A DNA stretch of 64,000 nucleotides from Nocardia fusca NBRC 14340 (GCF_001618425.1 NZ_BDCU01000027.1:124001-188000); one strand, 5' to 3'. Numbered from the stretch's first letter, positions 54,875 to 63,885 are shown. A program made the numbers and translations. Notes: generated by a model from the letters alone, not told the origin.

Positions 54875-56416
54875 TCACCTACCGGTGTAGTTGGGGGCCT
54901 CGACGGTCATCGTGATGTCGTGCGGGTGACTTTCCTTCAGCCCCGCGGCGGTGATCTGTACGAACTGCGCTTCCTGCAGGTCGGTGATCGACTGGGCGCC
55001 GGTATAACCCATGGCGGCACGCAGGCCGCCGACCAGCTGGTGGATCACCTGGTTGACCGGGCCGCGGAAGGGGACCCGCCCTTCGATGCCCTCCGGGACG
55101 AGCTTGTCCTCGGCCAGGACGTCGTCCTGGAAGTAGCGGTCCTTGGAGAAGGATTTCGCCTGCCCGCGCCCCTGCATGGCGCCCAGCGAGCCCATTCCGC
55201 GGTAGCTCTTGAACTGTTTACCGCCGACGAGGATCAGTTCGCCCGGGGATTCGGCGGTACCGGCCAGCAGGGAGCCGAGCATCACGGTGGAGGCGCCCGC
55301 GGCGATGGCCTTGGCGATATCACCGGAGAACTGGATACCGCCGTCGGCGATGACCGGGACTCCGGCCTGTTTACAGGCGGAGACGGCTTCGAGGATGGCG
55401 GTGATCTGCGGAGCGCCGACACCGGCGACCACGCGGGTGGTGCAGATGGAGCCGGGTCCGACGCCGACCTTCACCGCGTCGGCACCCGCTTCGACCAGTG
55501 CCGCGGCACCGGCCCGGGTGGCGATATTGCCGCCGACGACCTGGATGCGGTCACCGACCTCGGCCTTCACCTTGCTCACCATGCTGAGTACCTGACGCTG
55601 GTGACCATGCGCGGTATCGACCACGAGGACATCGGCTCCGGCGTCGGCCAGGGTCATGGCGCGTGACCAGGCGTCGTCTCCGACGCCGACCGCGGCACCC
55701 ACCAGCAGCCGGCCGTCGCGGTCCTTGGTGGCGTCGGGGAACTGATCGGTCTTGACGAAATCCTTCACGGTGATGAGCCCGCGCAGCCGGCCCTCGCCGT
55801 CCACGATCGGCAGCTTCTCCACCTTGTGCCGGCGCAGCAGGCCGAGCGCGGCCTCGGCGGTAACACCCTCTTGGGCGGTGATGAGCGGCACCTTGGTCAT
55901 CACATCGGCGACACGCCGGTTCTGGTCGACCTCGAAGCGCATATCCCGGTTGGTGATGATGCCCACCAGCGCGCCGGTCTCGTCGACCACCGGCAGCCCG
56001 GAAATCCGGAACCGGGCGCACATGGCGTCGACCTCGGCGAGAGTATCGGTGGGGCGGCAGGTCACCGGATCGGTGACCATCCCCGCTTCGGACCGTTTGA
56101 CGGTCTCCACCTGGCTCGCCTGGTCGGCGACCGAGAGGTTGCGATGCAGAACACCCATGCCCCCCGCCCGGGCCATGGCGATGGCCATCCGGGCTTCGGT
56201 GACGGTGTCCATGGCGGAACTCACCAGCGGGGTCCGCAGGCGGACCTCCCGGGTCAACTGGCTGGATGTCTCGACCGTGCTGGGGATCAGGTCCGAAGCG
56301 GCGGGGAGCAGCAGTACATCGTCGAAGGTGAGGCCGAGCATGGCGATCTTGTTCGGATCGTCACCACCCGTATGAGGGCGGACTACGGTGCGCTCGCCCG
56401 GTACGGGATTACTCAT
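54875..56416 (-). CDS. guaB: IMP dehydrogenase
   Basis: 513 residues. Converts IMP to XMP, the rate-limiting step to guanine nucleotides. Catalytic C325 in GPGSICTTR, two CBS domains (about 113-230) inserted in the barrel, and the flap region RYFQDDVLAEDKLVPEG. Matches mycobacterial GuaB2 (Rv3411c). Divergent from the DUF5319 gene. Confidence 0.97.
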   Translation of the reverse strand: MSNPVPGERTVVRPHTGGDDPNKIAMLGLTFDDVLLLPAASDLIPSTVETSSQLTREVRLRTPLVSSAMDTVTEARMAIAMARAGGMGVLHRNLSVADQASQVETVKRSEAGMVTDPVTCRPTDTLAEVDAMCARFRISGLPVVDETGALVGIITNRDMRFEVDQNRRVADVMTKVPLITAQEGVTAEAALGLLRRHKVEKLPIVDGEGRLRGLITVKDFVKTDQFPDATKDRDGRLLVGAAVGVGDDAWSRAMTLADAGADVLVVDTAHGHQRQVLSMVSKVKAEVGDRIQVVGGNIATRAGAAALVEAGADAVKVGVGPGSICTTRVVAGVGAPQITAILEAVSACKQAGVPVIADGGIQFSGDIAKAIAAGASTVMLGSLLAGTAESPGELILVGGKQFKSYRGMGSLGAMQGRGQAKSFSKDRYFQDDVLAEDKLVPEGIEGRVPFRGPVNQVIHQLVGGLRAAMGYTGAQSITDLQEAQFVQITAAGLKESHPHDITMTVEAPNYTGR

Positions 56417-56663
56417 TCGGATCGACCCCTCCTGGACGTCGGCGAAGCTAACGGGGTGCGGCGACCCGATAGCGAACTGTTACTGGGATTGGACTGCGGC
56501 ACCGGTTCGGTTCTGACCGGTGGGTGGCCGGGTGATCGGTACTCGTCGGCGCCGTGTCACCATGGTATCGGTCCGCCTGGACCATGGATCAACTGAGGGC
56601 ATCGGCGAAACTGGCGGCGCGGACGGCTGGCGCAGACCACCCTGTTCTGCGTACCGTGGGGAT

Positions 56664-57077
56664 GTGCGTGACCATCTACCACCTGGCTTGCCGCCGGATC
56701 CGTTCGCCGGAGACCCCGCCGACCCGTCCGCCGCGCTCGATGCCATCGAGCCGGGGGAACCGCTGGATCCTCACGAGCGCCTTGCGGTCGAGGAGGATCT
56801 CGCCGATCTCGCAGTCTACGAGGCGCTACTGGCGCACCGCGGTATCCGCGGGTTGGTGGTGAGCTGCGAGGATTGTCGGCAGGATCACTATCACGACTGG
56901 GACATGCTGCGCGCCAATCTGTTACAGCTCCTCGTCGACGGCACGGTCCGCCCGCACGAGCCCGCCTACGACCCGACTCCGGAAGCCTACGTCACCTGGG
57001 ATTACTGTCGCGGCTACGCGGATGCCTCGATGAACGAGGCGTTCCACGGCGACGGGTTCGACGCCTTCGACAGCTGA
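56664..57077 (+). CDS. DUF5319 protein
   Basis: 137 residues, nearly collinear with M. tuberculosis Rv3412 (RDHLPPGLPPDPFAGDP at the N-terminus, TWDYCRGYADASMNEA near the end). The CEDCRQDHYHDWD segment (Cys/Cys/His) could bind zinc. Cytoplasmic, conserved in Mycobacteriales, function unknown. GTG 56664 inferred from homology, preceded by GGGGAT. Confidence 0.88.
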   Translation: MRDHLPPGLPPDPFAGDPADPSAALDAIEPGEPLDPHERLAVEEDLADLAVYEALLAHRGIRGLVVSCEDCRQDHYHDWDMLRANLLQLLVDGTVRPHEPAYDPTPEAYVTWDYCRGYADASMNEAFHGDGFDAFDS

Positions 57078-57102
57078 CTTCGGAGTAGCCGGTTCGTCCG
57101 GC

Positions 57103-57137
57103 TCGATCGGCCGCACCAGGCGGCCGATCGACTTTTC
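57103..57137 (+). terminator. Terminator after the DUF5319 gene
   Basis: 12-bp stem (57103-57114 with 57120-57131), 5-nt loop, followed by CTTTTC. Confidence 0.8.
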
Positions 57138-57181
57138 ATGGCTACGCCCGGTTCCCCGGCACTCACACCGACTGTGGCCGA

Positions 57182-57230
57182 ACACACCGATGGCCATCCA
57201 CAATTTCCAGGTGGATGGCCATCGGTGTGT
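57182..57230 (-). terminator. Long hairpin after rsdA
   Basis: 20-bp perfect arms (57182-57201 with 57211-57230) around a 9-nt loop, 7 bp after the rsdA stop. No U-tract. Confidence 0.7.
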
Positions 57231-57236
57231 CGGCGT

Positions 57237-58436
57237 TCAGTTGGTGGTGCCTCCCGGCAGCGGCAACGTGGTCGGAGCCTGCTGAGGAATCGACGGGGCC
57301 GGCACGGCGGTCTGCGGCACCGGCACGGTCGACGGCTCGGCCGGGCCGGGTGTGCTGATCGTGGACGGCGGCGCCTGAGTGGACGGCTCCACCGAGTCCA
57401 CACCCGGTCCGTTCGGAGTGGTGGTACCCGGAACGCCCGGGACGGTGGTGCCGTCCGGGGCGATATCCGGAGCCTGCGTGTCCGGTGCCGGGGTGTCCGG
57501 AGTATGGGTACCCGGTGCCTGTGTGTCCGGCCGGTCGGTGCCGGGTCCCGGACGCTCGGGCGCCTGGACGTCCGGAGCGCTCGGCTTGTCACTGCCGCCG
57601 GGACCGCTCGGCCGGTCGAACGGCAGTTCGCTGCCCGGGGCCGGAATGGTGGTCACCGTGCTACCGGGCCGTTCCGTGGTCCCGCCGGGACGCGACGGCT
57701 GCACCGGTGCGCCCGGATCGGGCGAGGGAGCGATCTGTTCCAGCTGTGCGGCGACGTCCGGCGGTATCACCTTCCGGACCTCCTCGAACAGCTGGTTCCA
57801 GCGTTCGACGAGTTCGTTGCGCTTGGTCGGGTCGTTGACCTGGGTCGTATTGGCCGACGCCTGCTCGAGCCGTTCCCGTGCCTCGTCGGGCCTGCCCTGT
57901 TCGAGCAGGGTCTGCGCGGCGGCCAGGTCGTCACCGGCGTACTGCACGACGGTGCTCTGGGCCTGTTCGCTGAACACCACCTCTTTGACGCGCCACAGCG
58001 CGTCGCCGGGTTCGGCCTGATACGAGAACGCGGAGAGCCCACCGAATACGAGCGCCAGCGCGGCGGCGGTGGTCGCAATCGGGCGGAGCAGCCGCAGGCG
58101 GCCTCCCGATTGCGCGCCGATCCGCGCCTGCCGGGCACCGATCTCCTGGTTGACCGCCGCGACCACGGTATCGAGGTCGGGCGCGTCGGGTAGCGGCGGT
58201 GCCACGATCTCGGCCCGCCAATCCGCCAGCAATGCCGCCAGCTGGAGTTCCTCGGTGCTCTCGGTGGGGACGGGTCCGCCACGGGCGATAGCGTCGATCA
58301 GTTCGTCATCACGACGAACCGCCACGATATCCACCGGTTCGGATCCGGCACCGGAGCCCTCGGCATAGGGATCGGTGTTCCGCGATGCACGCCGCGCCCA
58401 TCTGTCGCCCCGACCGCGCCCGCCATCCCTAGCCAT
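57237..58436 (-). CDS. rsdA: Anti-sigma-D factor RsdA
   Basis: 399 residues. Sigma-binding N-terminus with VDIVAVRRDDELIDAIARG (as in Rv3413c), one membrane helix (about 117-136), an extracytoplasmic helical region (140-225) and a long Pro/Thr/Ser-rich tail (230-399). It sequesters SigD and releases it by regulated proteolysis. Its ATG overlaps the sigD stop (8 bp), so the two are co-translated. A GTG 9 nt upstream is possible. The tail is low-complexity and could be variable. Confidence 0.92.
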   Translation of the reverse strand: MARDGGRGRGDRWARRASRNTDPYAEGSGAGSEPVDIVAVRRDDELIDAIARGGPVPTESTEELQLAALLADWRAEIVAPPLPDAPDLDTVVAAVNQEIGARQARIGAQSGGRLRLLRPIATTAAALALVFGGLSAFSYQAEPGDALWRVKEVVFSEQAQSTVVQYAGDDLAAAQTLLEQGRPDEARERLEQASANTTQVNDPTKRNELVERWNQLFEEVRKVIPPDVAAQLEQIAPSPDPGAPVQPSRPGGTTERPGSTVTTIPAPGSELPFDRPSGPGGSDKPSAPDVQAPERPGPGTDRPDTQAPGTHTPDTPAPDTQAPDIAPDGTTVPGVPGTTTPNGPGVDSVEPSTQAPPSTISTPGPAEPSTVPVPQTAVPAPSIPQQAPTTLPLPGGTTN

Positions 58437-59007
58437 ACATTTCACCTGCCCTCGCCACTTGTGCCTTCAATTTTGCGAGCGCCCTGTGCTGGGCCACCCG
58501 AATCGCGCCCGCCGTACTGCCCACGGCGGTTGCGGTTTCTTCTGCTGACAGACCCATGACCAGGCGCAGGATCAAGATCTCTCGATGCTTCTCCGGAAGA
58601 GTGGCCAGCAGAGCGTTCATCTGCCGGCTGGTTTCCGATTCGAGAGCTCGTTGCTCCGGGCCGTGGTCGGTGGATATGACATCTGGTACTTCGGCCATCG
58701 CCTCCGCCTTGTTACGGGAGGCGTTGCGATGGGCGTCGGCAACCTTGTGCGATGCGATTCCGTATACGAAGGCCATGAACGGCCTACCCTGGTCCTGATA
58801 CCTGGGTAGTGCGGTCATGACCGCTAGACAGACCTCCTGCGCGACATCGTCCGCGGAGAGTTGTCCACGCTCCGCGACACCGATCCGCGCGCGGCAATAG
58901 CGCATCACCAGCGGGCGGACCATTTCCAGTACCTGAGCTAAAGCAGACCTGTCGCCCTGCGCAGCGGCGGCGACGGCGCGGTCCAACTCTTCGCCCATGT
59001 GCGTCAT
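58429..59007 (-). CDS. sigD: ECF sigma factor SigD
   Basis: 192 residues. Sigma-70 regions 2 (VMRYCRARIGVAERGQLSADDVAQEVCLAVMTALPRY and FMAFVYGIASHKVADAHR) and 4 (LLATLPEKHREILILRLVMGLSAEETATAVGSTAGAIRVAQHRAL) match M. tuberculosis SigD (Rv3414c). Paired with and overlapping rsdA. ATG 59007 is preferred; ATG 58998 is an alternative. Confidence 0.95.
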   Translation of the reverse strand: MTHMGEELDRAVAAAAQGDRSALAQVLEMVRPLVMRYCRARIGVAERGQLSADDVAQEVCLAVMTALPRYQDQGRPFMAFVYGIASHKVADAHRNASRNKAEAMAEVPDVISTDHGPEQRALESETSRQMNALLATLPEKHREILILRLVMGLSAEETATAVGSTAGAIRVAQHRALAKLKAQVARAGEMYG

Positions 59008-59133
59008 CGTCAGCGGAATTCCTGGCGTTACAAAGTGGCACGGTCTGTGATGACCGGTGCTTCCGCCGGTCCAGCGGAACGGGTCCACAATAGGACACCG
59101 GCGGCGGTACGGGTCGAGACGGTGGAACTCGGG

Positions 59134-60129
59134 TTATCCACGCGCATCGCGAAATCGCCCGCCACGCCGGGAGATGAGTGCGCGACACGCCTCCGCGTCG
59201 GCGACCGCCGTGTCGCGGTCGCCCGGTCCGGCGGCCAGGCCGCCGCGCAGCATGGCGCAGGCCCACCGCAGCGGAACCGAACCGGAGACACGGCATTCCT
59301 CATCGATACGGTCCGCCAGCGCGCGGGCGCGGGCCGTCTGCCCCGTGGCGCTCGCGGCCGCGGCGACCAGCAATCGCGATTTGATCCGATGCCGGACCGA
59401 GGGGCCCTGTTCGGCCAGCGTGAGCGCGGCCTCCGCCGCGGCCAGCGCCGGCGCGCCGCGACCGTCGGCCAGCGCGGTTTCGGCGCGGACCCAGTGCAGC
59501 CGCACCCGGGTCCGCGGCCGCTCCGGCGTACCGGCGTCGTGCGCGCCGTATCCGGGCGCCGGACGATCCAGCAGGGCCGCGCAGCGATCCAGCAGCCGGG
59601 TGGACAGGGCGGTCCGGCCGACGCCCAGGGCGTCGGCCGCCAGACCGATCAGCGCGTCGGCCGCGGCGTCGACCACATCGGGCCGGCGACCGTAATCGCC
59701 CGGCCCGGCCGCCGCAGCTTTCGCCGGACGCGGGAACCGGGGACCCGGGCCGGTTCCACCGCCCGCGACCGGAGCCGTCGGCTGCGGCGCGGCCGGAAGG
59801 ATGGCCACCGCCGGGAGAACGAGCCCCGCGGCCCGCCCGTCGTACTCGGCGGCCCGCTGATGCCAGCCGAGCTGACGTAACAGCGACCCCTGCGTCGAGG
59901 CGGCGAGTGAGAGCAACACCGGATCGGTGGTCGCCGCGGACAGGCGGCGCAGCGCGGTGTGGGCGGCGGCGTAGTGACCCGCACCACCCAGAGCGACCGC
60001 TCGCCACCACATTTCGAGGGGATCCGCCGGTTCCGGCAACTCGGCAGCGGTGCGGCCCGTTCGCGCACCGAACGCGGCGTCGGCGGCCGAGAGGGAATCG
60101 GATTCGAGGCGGGGGCCGGGGGCGATCAC
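59134..60129 (-). CDS. TPR-like protein, Rv3415c-type
   Basis: 331 residues, Ala-rich and entirely helical, with repeated pairs of helices (MWWRAVALGGAGHYAAAHTALRRLSA, then VHWRAE-like segments further on) suggesting TPR/HEAT scaffolding. Position next to sigD and whiB3 matches M. tuberculosis Rv3415c. GTG 60129 lies 6 nt after TACAGT, a leaderless pattern. Function unknown. Confidence 0.82.
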   Translation of the reverse strand: MIAPGPRLESDSLSAADAAFGARTGRTAAELPEPADPLEMWWRAVALGGAGHYAAAHTALRRLSAATTDPVLLSLAASTQGSLLRQLGWHQRAAEYDGRAAGLVLPAVAILPAAPQPTAPVAGGGTGPGPRFPRPAKAAAAGPGDYGRRPDVVDAAADALIGLAADALGVGRTALSTRLLDRCAALLDRPAPGYGAHDAGTPERPRTRVRLHWVRAETALADGRGAPALAAAEAALTLAEQGPSVRHRIKSRLLVAAAASATGQTARARALADRIDEECRVSGSVPLRWACAMLRGGLAAGPGDRDTAVADAEACRALISRRGGRFRDARG

Positions 60130-60135
60130 CGACGC

Positions 60136-60141
60136 ACTGTA
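60136..60141 (-). promoter_or_regulatory. -10 box TACAGT of the TPR-like gene
   Basis: TACAGT on the minus strand, 6 nt before GTG 60129; leaderless spacing. Confidence 0.45.
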
Positions 60142-60242
60142 CCGGCCACCGGATCCACCGCCGGGTGGAACGGGCGGTCCGCCGCGGGACAGCGACGACC
60201 CAGCTATCTTTCAGCATTAATCCGAACGAGCGGTGTTTCCAT

Positions 60243-60540
60243 CAGGTTAATCTCCGCCCATCAATCCATGAGCGACCACGCATCGAATTCGAGGACGTTT
60301 CGCTTAATTAACCTGGAAGCCCCTCACCGGCCATCTGTGATCGTATCGAGATCGGGGCACCTTAACCCACCGGGACGGTCCGCGGGGCGGAATTCGGTCC
60401 AGACCTATCGAGAGCCCTCGGAAGGGGCGCGCCCACCTGCGGATACGCCGACCAGCATGGACATGCCGGGAGCGCCAGCAACAGGCCAACCTGACAGTAT
60501 CGCCGGGCGATTAGCGAAAGTAAACAGTCAGCGAGGTTAA
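60243..60540. promoter_or_regulatory. Cluster of GGTTAA motifs upstream of whiB3
   Basis: CAGGTTAAT (60243-60251) and its inverse ATTAACCTG (60307-60315), plus CTTAACCC (60361-60368) and AGGTTAA (60534-60540), in a relatively AT-rich 660-bp intergenic region without a gene. They may be binding sites for a regulator of whiB3. Confidence 0.35.
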
Positions 60541-60572
60541 ATTCAGTGCGCAAAAGACCCGATAATTCAGGG

Positions 60573-60612
60573 CGTCAAACTGTTGACGGAATTTCCTCGG
60601 TACCCCTAACGT
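60573..60612 (+). promoter_or_regulatory. whiB3 promoter with palindrome over the -35
   Basis: TTGACG (60583-60588) and TAACGT (60607-60612), spacer 18. The -35 is one arm of the palindrome CGTCAA-ACTG-TTGACG (60573-60588), which suggests direct control by a dimeric repressor. Predicted 5' leader of about 170 nt to the whiB3 ATG. Confidence 0.55.
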
Positions 60613-60789
60613 AACTCATCGCCACGGACGGCGCCGGACGAAAACGCAACGGATGCCGACGGCAGCGGTGCACATCGGCCGACGCATGTGGCCCCGCGCG
60701 CTCGCCCGAACGCCCGGGCACCGCCGGAAAGCTGTACCCATCACTCGCTCGACAATGCCGACGAGCTCGCGTCTACGAGGAGTTCCCCC

Positions 60790-61083
60790 ATGCCCATGCC
60801 CACCCACCTTCCCGGACCGAACGCCGACGTCTGGGACTGGCAGATGCGCGGATCCTGCCGGGGTGTGGACTCGGCGGTGTTCTTCCATCCCGACGGTGAA
60901 CGCGGCAGAGCACGGGCGGCACGCGAACTGCGCGCGAAGGAGATCTGCAGGTCGTGCCCCGTGCTGATGCAGTGCCGTTCGCACGCGCTGAAGGTCAGTG
61001 AGCCCTACGGCATCTGGGGCGGAATGTCGGAAACCGAACGGGAGATGCACGCCCGGCGCAACCGGCGCCGAATGGCGGTCTGA
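60790..61083 (+). CDS. whiB3: WhiB3-type Fe-S transcriptional regulator
   Basis: 97 residues. Four cluster-binding cysteines C23, C53, C56 and C62, the GIWGG turn at 74-78, and a basic C-terminal DNA-binding tail. LPGPNADVWDWQMRGSC and FFHPDGERGRARAAREL match mycobacterial WhiB3 (Rv3416), a redox sensor that binds SigA. ATG 60790 has GAGGAG upstream. Gene order whiB3-groEL1 is conserved apart from the inserted sigma factor. Confidence 0.95.
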   Translation: MPMPTHLPGPNADVWDWQMRGSCRGVDSAVFFHPDGERGRARAARELRAKEICRSCPVLMQCRSHALKVSEPYGIWGGMSETEREMHARRNRRRMAV

Positions 61084-61189
61084 TGGGTCGCGGGTAGCGA
61101 CTCCATACCGCTGCCCGACGGCGCGACACCGCGTGTTCCACGGGGCCGCATACGCTCTCGGTTATAGCTTGCGGTTATTGTTATGACCG

Positions 61190-61804
61190 ATGACACAGGA
61201 GAGTATCGAGCTCTCAGCGCTCTTGCAGCGCTGCGGCCACTCGGATGCCGAGGCTTTCGCCGAACTGTACGACCGGACCCGCACCCGGGTCTTCGGTCTG
61301 GTGTTACGTGTCCTCCAGGATTCCGGGTTCGCCGAGGAGACCACTCAAGAGGTCTACCTGCAGACTTGGCGCACGGCGGCGAGTTTCGATCCGGCGCGCG
61401 GCTCGGCGGTGACCTGGCTGATGACACTGGCCCATCGCCGCGCGGTCGACCGGGTACGCGCCGAGCAGGCCCACACCCAGCGCGAGATCGCCTACGGCGC
61501 CCGGGTACTCGGGCACGAATACGACGAGGTCATCGAGGAGGTCGAGCGCAAACTCGACCATCAGGCCGTGGTCGTCGGACTACGCACCCTGACCGAGACC
61601 CAGCGTGAGGCGATCTCACTCGCCTACTACGACGGCCGGACCTACGCCGAGGTGGCCCGGCACCTGGATATCGGGCTACCGACCGTCAAATCCCGTATCC
61701 GCGACGGCCTGATAAGGCTGAAGAAGAGCATGGGAGGGCCGGCCTCCCTCGGCGACCGGCGACCACTACGAGAACGGGCCGTTCACATTCCACAGCGGAT
61801 GTGA
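61190..61804 (+). CDS. ECF sigma factor, SigK-like
   Basis: 204 residues. Regions 2 (FAELYDRTRTRVFGLVLRVL and FAEETTQEVYLQTWRTAASFD) and 4 (LTETQREAISLAYYDGRTYAEVARHLDIGLPTVKSRIRDGL) resemble SigK of M. tuberculosis and the ECF19 group. No RskA-type anti-sigma gene is adjacent, unlike in the M. tuberculosis sigK locus. TATTGT lies 8 nt before ATG 61190. The stop codon falls inside a terminator hairpin. Confidence 0.88.
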   Translation: MTQESIELSALLQRCGHSDAEAFAELYDRTRTRVFGLVLRVLQDSGFAEETTQEVYLQTWRTAASFDPARGSAVTWLMTLAHRRAVDRVRAEQAHTQREIAYGARVLGHEYDEVIEEVERKLDHQAVVVGLRTLTETQREAISLAYYDGRTYAEVARHLDIGLPTVKSRIRDGLIRLKKSMGGPASLGDRRPLRERAVHIPQRM

Positions 61805-61813
61805 ACGGCCCGT
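61774..61813. terminator. Hairpin overlapping the sigma-factor stop codon
   Basis: 15-bp perfect arms (61774-61788 with 61799-61813), 10-nt loop; the TGA at 61802-61804 lies in the right arm. Between convergent sigma factor and groEL1. Confidence 0.7.
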
Positions 61814-61870
61814 CCCGGTTCGGCGGCCGGTTCTCACCGGGACGGCGGGAACCGGCGAACCGGACCGCGA

Positions 61871-63478
61871 TCAGTGGGCGTGGCCGTGCCCGTGGTCGTC
61901 CGCTTCTTCGGCGGGCTTTTCCACCACGGCGCTCTCGGTGGTCAGCACCATCCGCGCCACCGACGCCGCGTTGATCACGGCCGACCGGGTCACCTTGACC
62001 GGGTCCACGACACCGTCGGTGAGCAGATCGCCATAGGTGAGGGTGGCGGCATTGAAGCCTTCCTTGCCCTCACCGACCTTGTTGACGACGACGGCACCGT
62101 CGACACCGGCATTCGTGGCGATCCAGTACAGCGGGGCCCGCAGCGCGCCGCGCAGCACCTCGGCACCGACGGCCTCGTCCCCGGACAGCCCGGCGATCAG
62201 CCCGTCGAGCTTGGTGCCCGCCTGGACCAGCGCGGTGCCGCCACCCGGGACGATGCCCTCCTCGACGGCGGCCTTGGCCGCGCTGACCGCGTCCTCGACC
62301 CGGTACTTGCGCTCCTTGAGCGCGGTCTCGGTGGCCGCGCCGACCTGGATCACCGCGACACCGCCGGCCAGTTTGGCCAGCCGCTCTTCCAGCTTCTCCC
62401 GATCCCAGTCGGAATCGGTGGCCTCGATCTCGCGGCGCAGCTGGGCGCTGCGGGCGGCGATATCGTCGCCGCTGCCCGCGCCGTCGATGATGGTGGTGGT
62501 GTCCTTGGTGACCACCACGCGCCGCGCCGAACCCAGCACATCCAGACCGGAGTCACGCAGGTTGATACCCAGGTCGGGGTTGACGACCGTACCCGCGGTA
62601 ACCACGGCCAGATCGTCGAGGAACGCTTTGCGGCGGTCACCGAAGAACGGTGCCTTGACCGCTACGGCCTTGAGGGTCTTGCGGATCGAGTTGACGACCA
62701 GGGTGGACAGCGCCTCGCCCTCGACGTCCTCGGCGATGATCAGGACCGGCTTACCGGATTCGGCGATCTTCTCCAGCAGCGGCAGCAGGTCGGGCAGGGA
62801 GCTGATCTTCTCGCGGTGCAGCAGCACCAGCGCGTCCTCCAGCACGGCTTCCTGGCTGTCGCCGTCGGTGATGAAGTACGGCGAGAGGTAGCCCTTGTCG
62901 AACTGCACGCCCTCGGTGACCACGAGTTCGGTCTGCAGGGTCGAGGATTCCTCGACGGTGACCACGCCGTCCTTGCCGACGGTGGTCAGCGCCTTGCCGA
63001 CCATTTCGCCGATGACCTCGTCCCGCGAGGAGACGGTGGCGACCTGGGCGATGGCCTGTTCGCCGCTGACCGGGGTGGCCGCGGCCAGCAGGGCCTCCGA
63101 CACCGCGTCGGCGGCCTTGGCCAGGCCCACGCCGATCGCGATCGGGTTGGCGCCCGCCGCGATGTTCTTCAGTCCGCCGCGCACCAGGGCCTGGGCCAGC
63201 ACGGTCGCGGTGGTGGTGCCGTCACCGGCGACATCGTTGGTCTTGGTGGCGACGCTCTTGACCAGCTGGGCGCCGAGGTTCTCGAACGGGTCCTCGAGAT
63301 CGATATCACGCGCGATGGTGACACCGTCGTTGGTGACGGTGGGGCCGCCGAACGATTTGGCCAGCACCACATGCCGGCCCCGCGGGCCGAGAGTGACCTT
63401 GACCGCATCGGCGAGCTTGTCGACACCGCGCTCCAGAGCCCGGCGAGCCTGCTCGTCGAACTGGATCTGCTTTGCCAT
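61871..63478 (-). CDS. groL: Chaperonin GroEL1 (Cpn60.1)
   Basis: 535 residues. ATP-binding GDGTTTATVLAQALVRGG and apical/equatorial blocks are typical. The C-terminus DDHGHGHAH is His-rich instead of the Gly/Met tail of GroEL2, the mark of actinobacterial GroEL1 (Rv3417c), which is linked to mycolate synthesis and biofilm in mycobacteria. Downstream of groES with a 104-bp gap that contains a hairpin. Confidence 0.96.
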   Translation of the reverse strand: MAKQIQFDEQARRALERGVDKLADAVKVTLGPRGRHVVLAKSFGGPTVTNDGVTIARDIDLEDPFENLGAQLVKSVATKTNDVAGDGTTTATVLAQALVRGGLKNIAAGANPIAIGVGLAKAADAVSEALLAAATPVSGEQAIAQVATVSSRDEVIGEMVGKALTTVGKDGVVTVEESSTLQTELVVTEGVQFDKGYLSPYFITDGDSQEAVLEDALVLLHREKISSLPDLLPLLEKIAESGKPVLIIAEDVEGEALSTLVVNSIRKTLKAVAVKAPFFGDRRKAFLDDLAVVTAGTVVNPDLGINLRDSGLDVLGSARRVVVTKDTTTIIDGAGSGDDIAARSAQLRREIEATDSDWDREKLEERLAKLAGGVAVIQVGAATETALKERKYRVEDAVSAAKAAVEEGIVPGGGTALVQAGTKLDGLIAGLSGDEAVGAEVLRGALRAPLYWIATNAGVDGAVVVNKVGEGKEGFNAATLTYGDLLTDGVVDPVKVTRSAVINAASVARMVLTTESAVVEKPAEEADDHGHGHAH

Positions 63479-63530
63479 ATGTCTTCGCTCCTGTATCTGG
63501 TGCGCTTCGAGTTGTGTGGCACAAAGCACT

Positions 63531-63562
63531 CCGCCCCGGGTCACCGTGCGACACCGGGGCGG
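63531..63562 (-). other. Hairpin between groES and groEL1
   Basis: 9-bp arms CCGCCCCGG (63531-63539) and CCGGGGCGG (63554-63562) with a 14-nt loop, in the 104-bp gap between groES and groEL1. It could be a processing or attenuation site that lowers groEL1 relative to groES. Confidence 0.45.
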
Positions 63563-63582
63563 AACGCCTGCGCGGCAGTCGA

Positions 63583-63885
63583 TTACTTGCCGACGACAGC
63601 CAGCACGTCGCGCGCGGACAGGATCAGGTATTCCTCACCCTGGTACTTGATTTCGGTACCGCCGTACTTGCTGTAGATGACGGTGTCGCCCTCCTGGACA
63701 TCCAGCGGGATGCGCTTCTCACCTTCGTCGTCCCACCGGCCGGGGCCGACGGCGACAACGGTGCCCTCCTGCGGCTTCTCCTTGGCCGTATCGGGAATGA
63801 CCAGGCCGGAGGCGGTCGTCGTCTCGGCCTCGTTGGCCTGGACGAGGATCTTGTCCTCGAGCGGCTTGATGTTCACGCTCGCCAC
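63583..63885 (-). CDS. groES: Co-chaperonin GroES
   Basis: 100 residues. Mobile-loop region ETTTASGLVIPDTAKEKPQEG and the VYSKYGGTEIKY-type C-terminal half match mycobacterial GroES. Caps GroEL. GTG 63885 has GGAGGG upstream. The remaining 115 bp to the window edge show no CIRCE element; the promoter may lie beyond the window. Confidence 0.97.
   Translation of the reverse strand: MASVNIKPLEDKILVQANEAETTTASGLVIPDTAKEKPQEGTVVAVGPGRWDDEGEKRIPLDVQEGDTVIYSKYGGTEIKYQGEEYLILSARDVLAVVGK

Noticed and set aside
58999..59880. Plus-strand frames opposite the TPR-like gene and sigD start
   Set aside because: Arg/Gly-rich shadows; the minus-strand products match known neighbours of whiB3.
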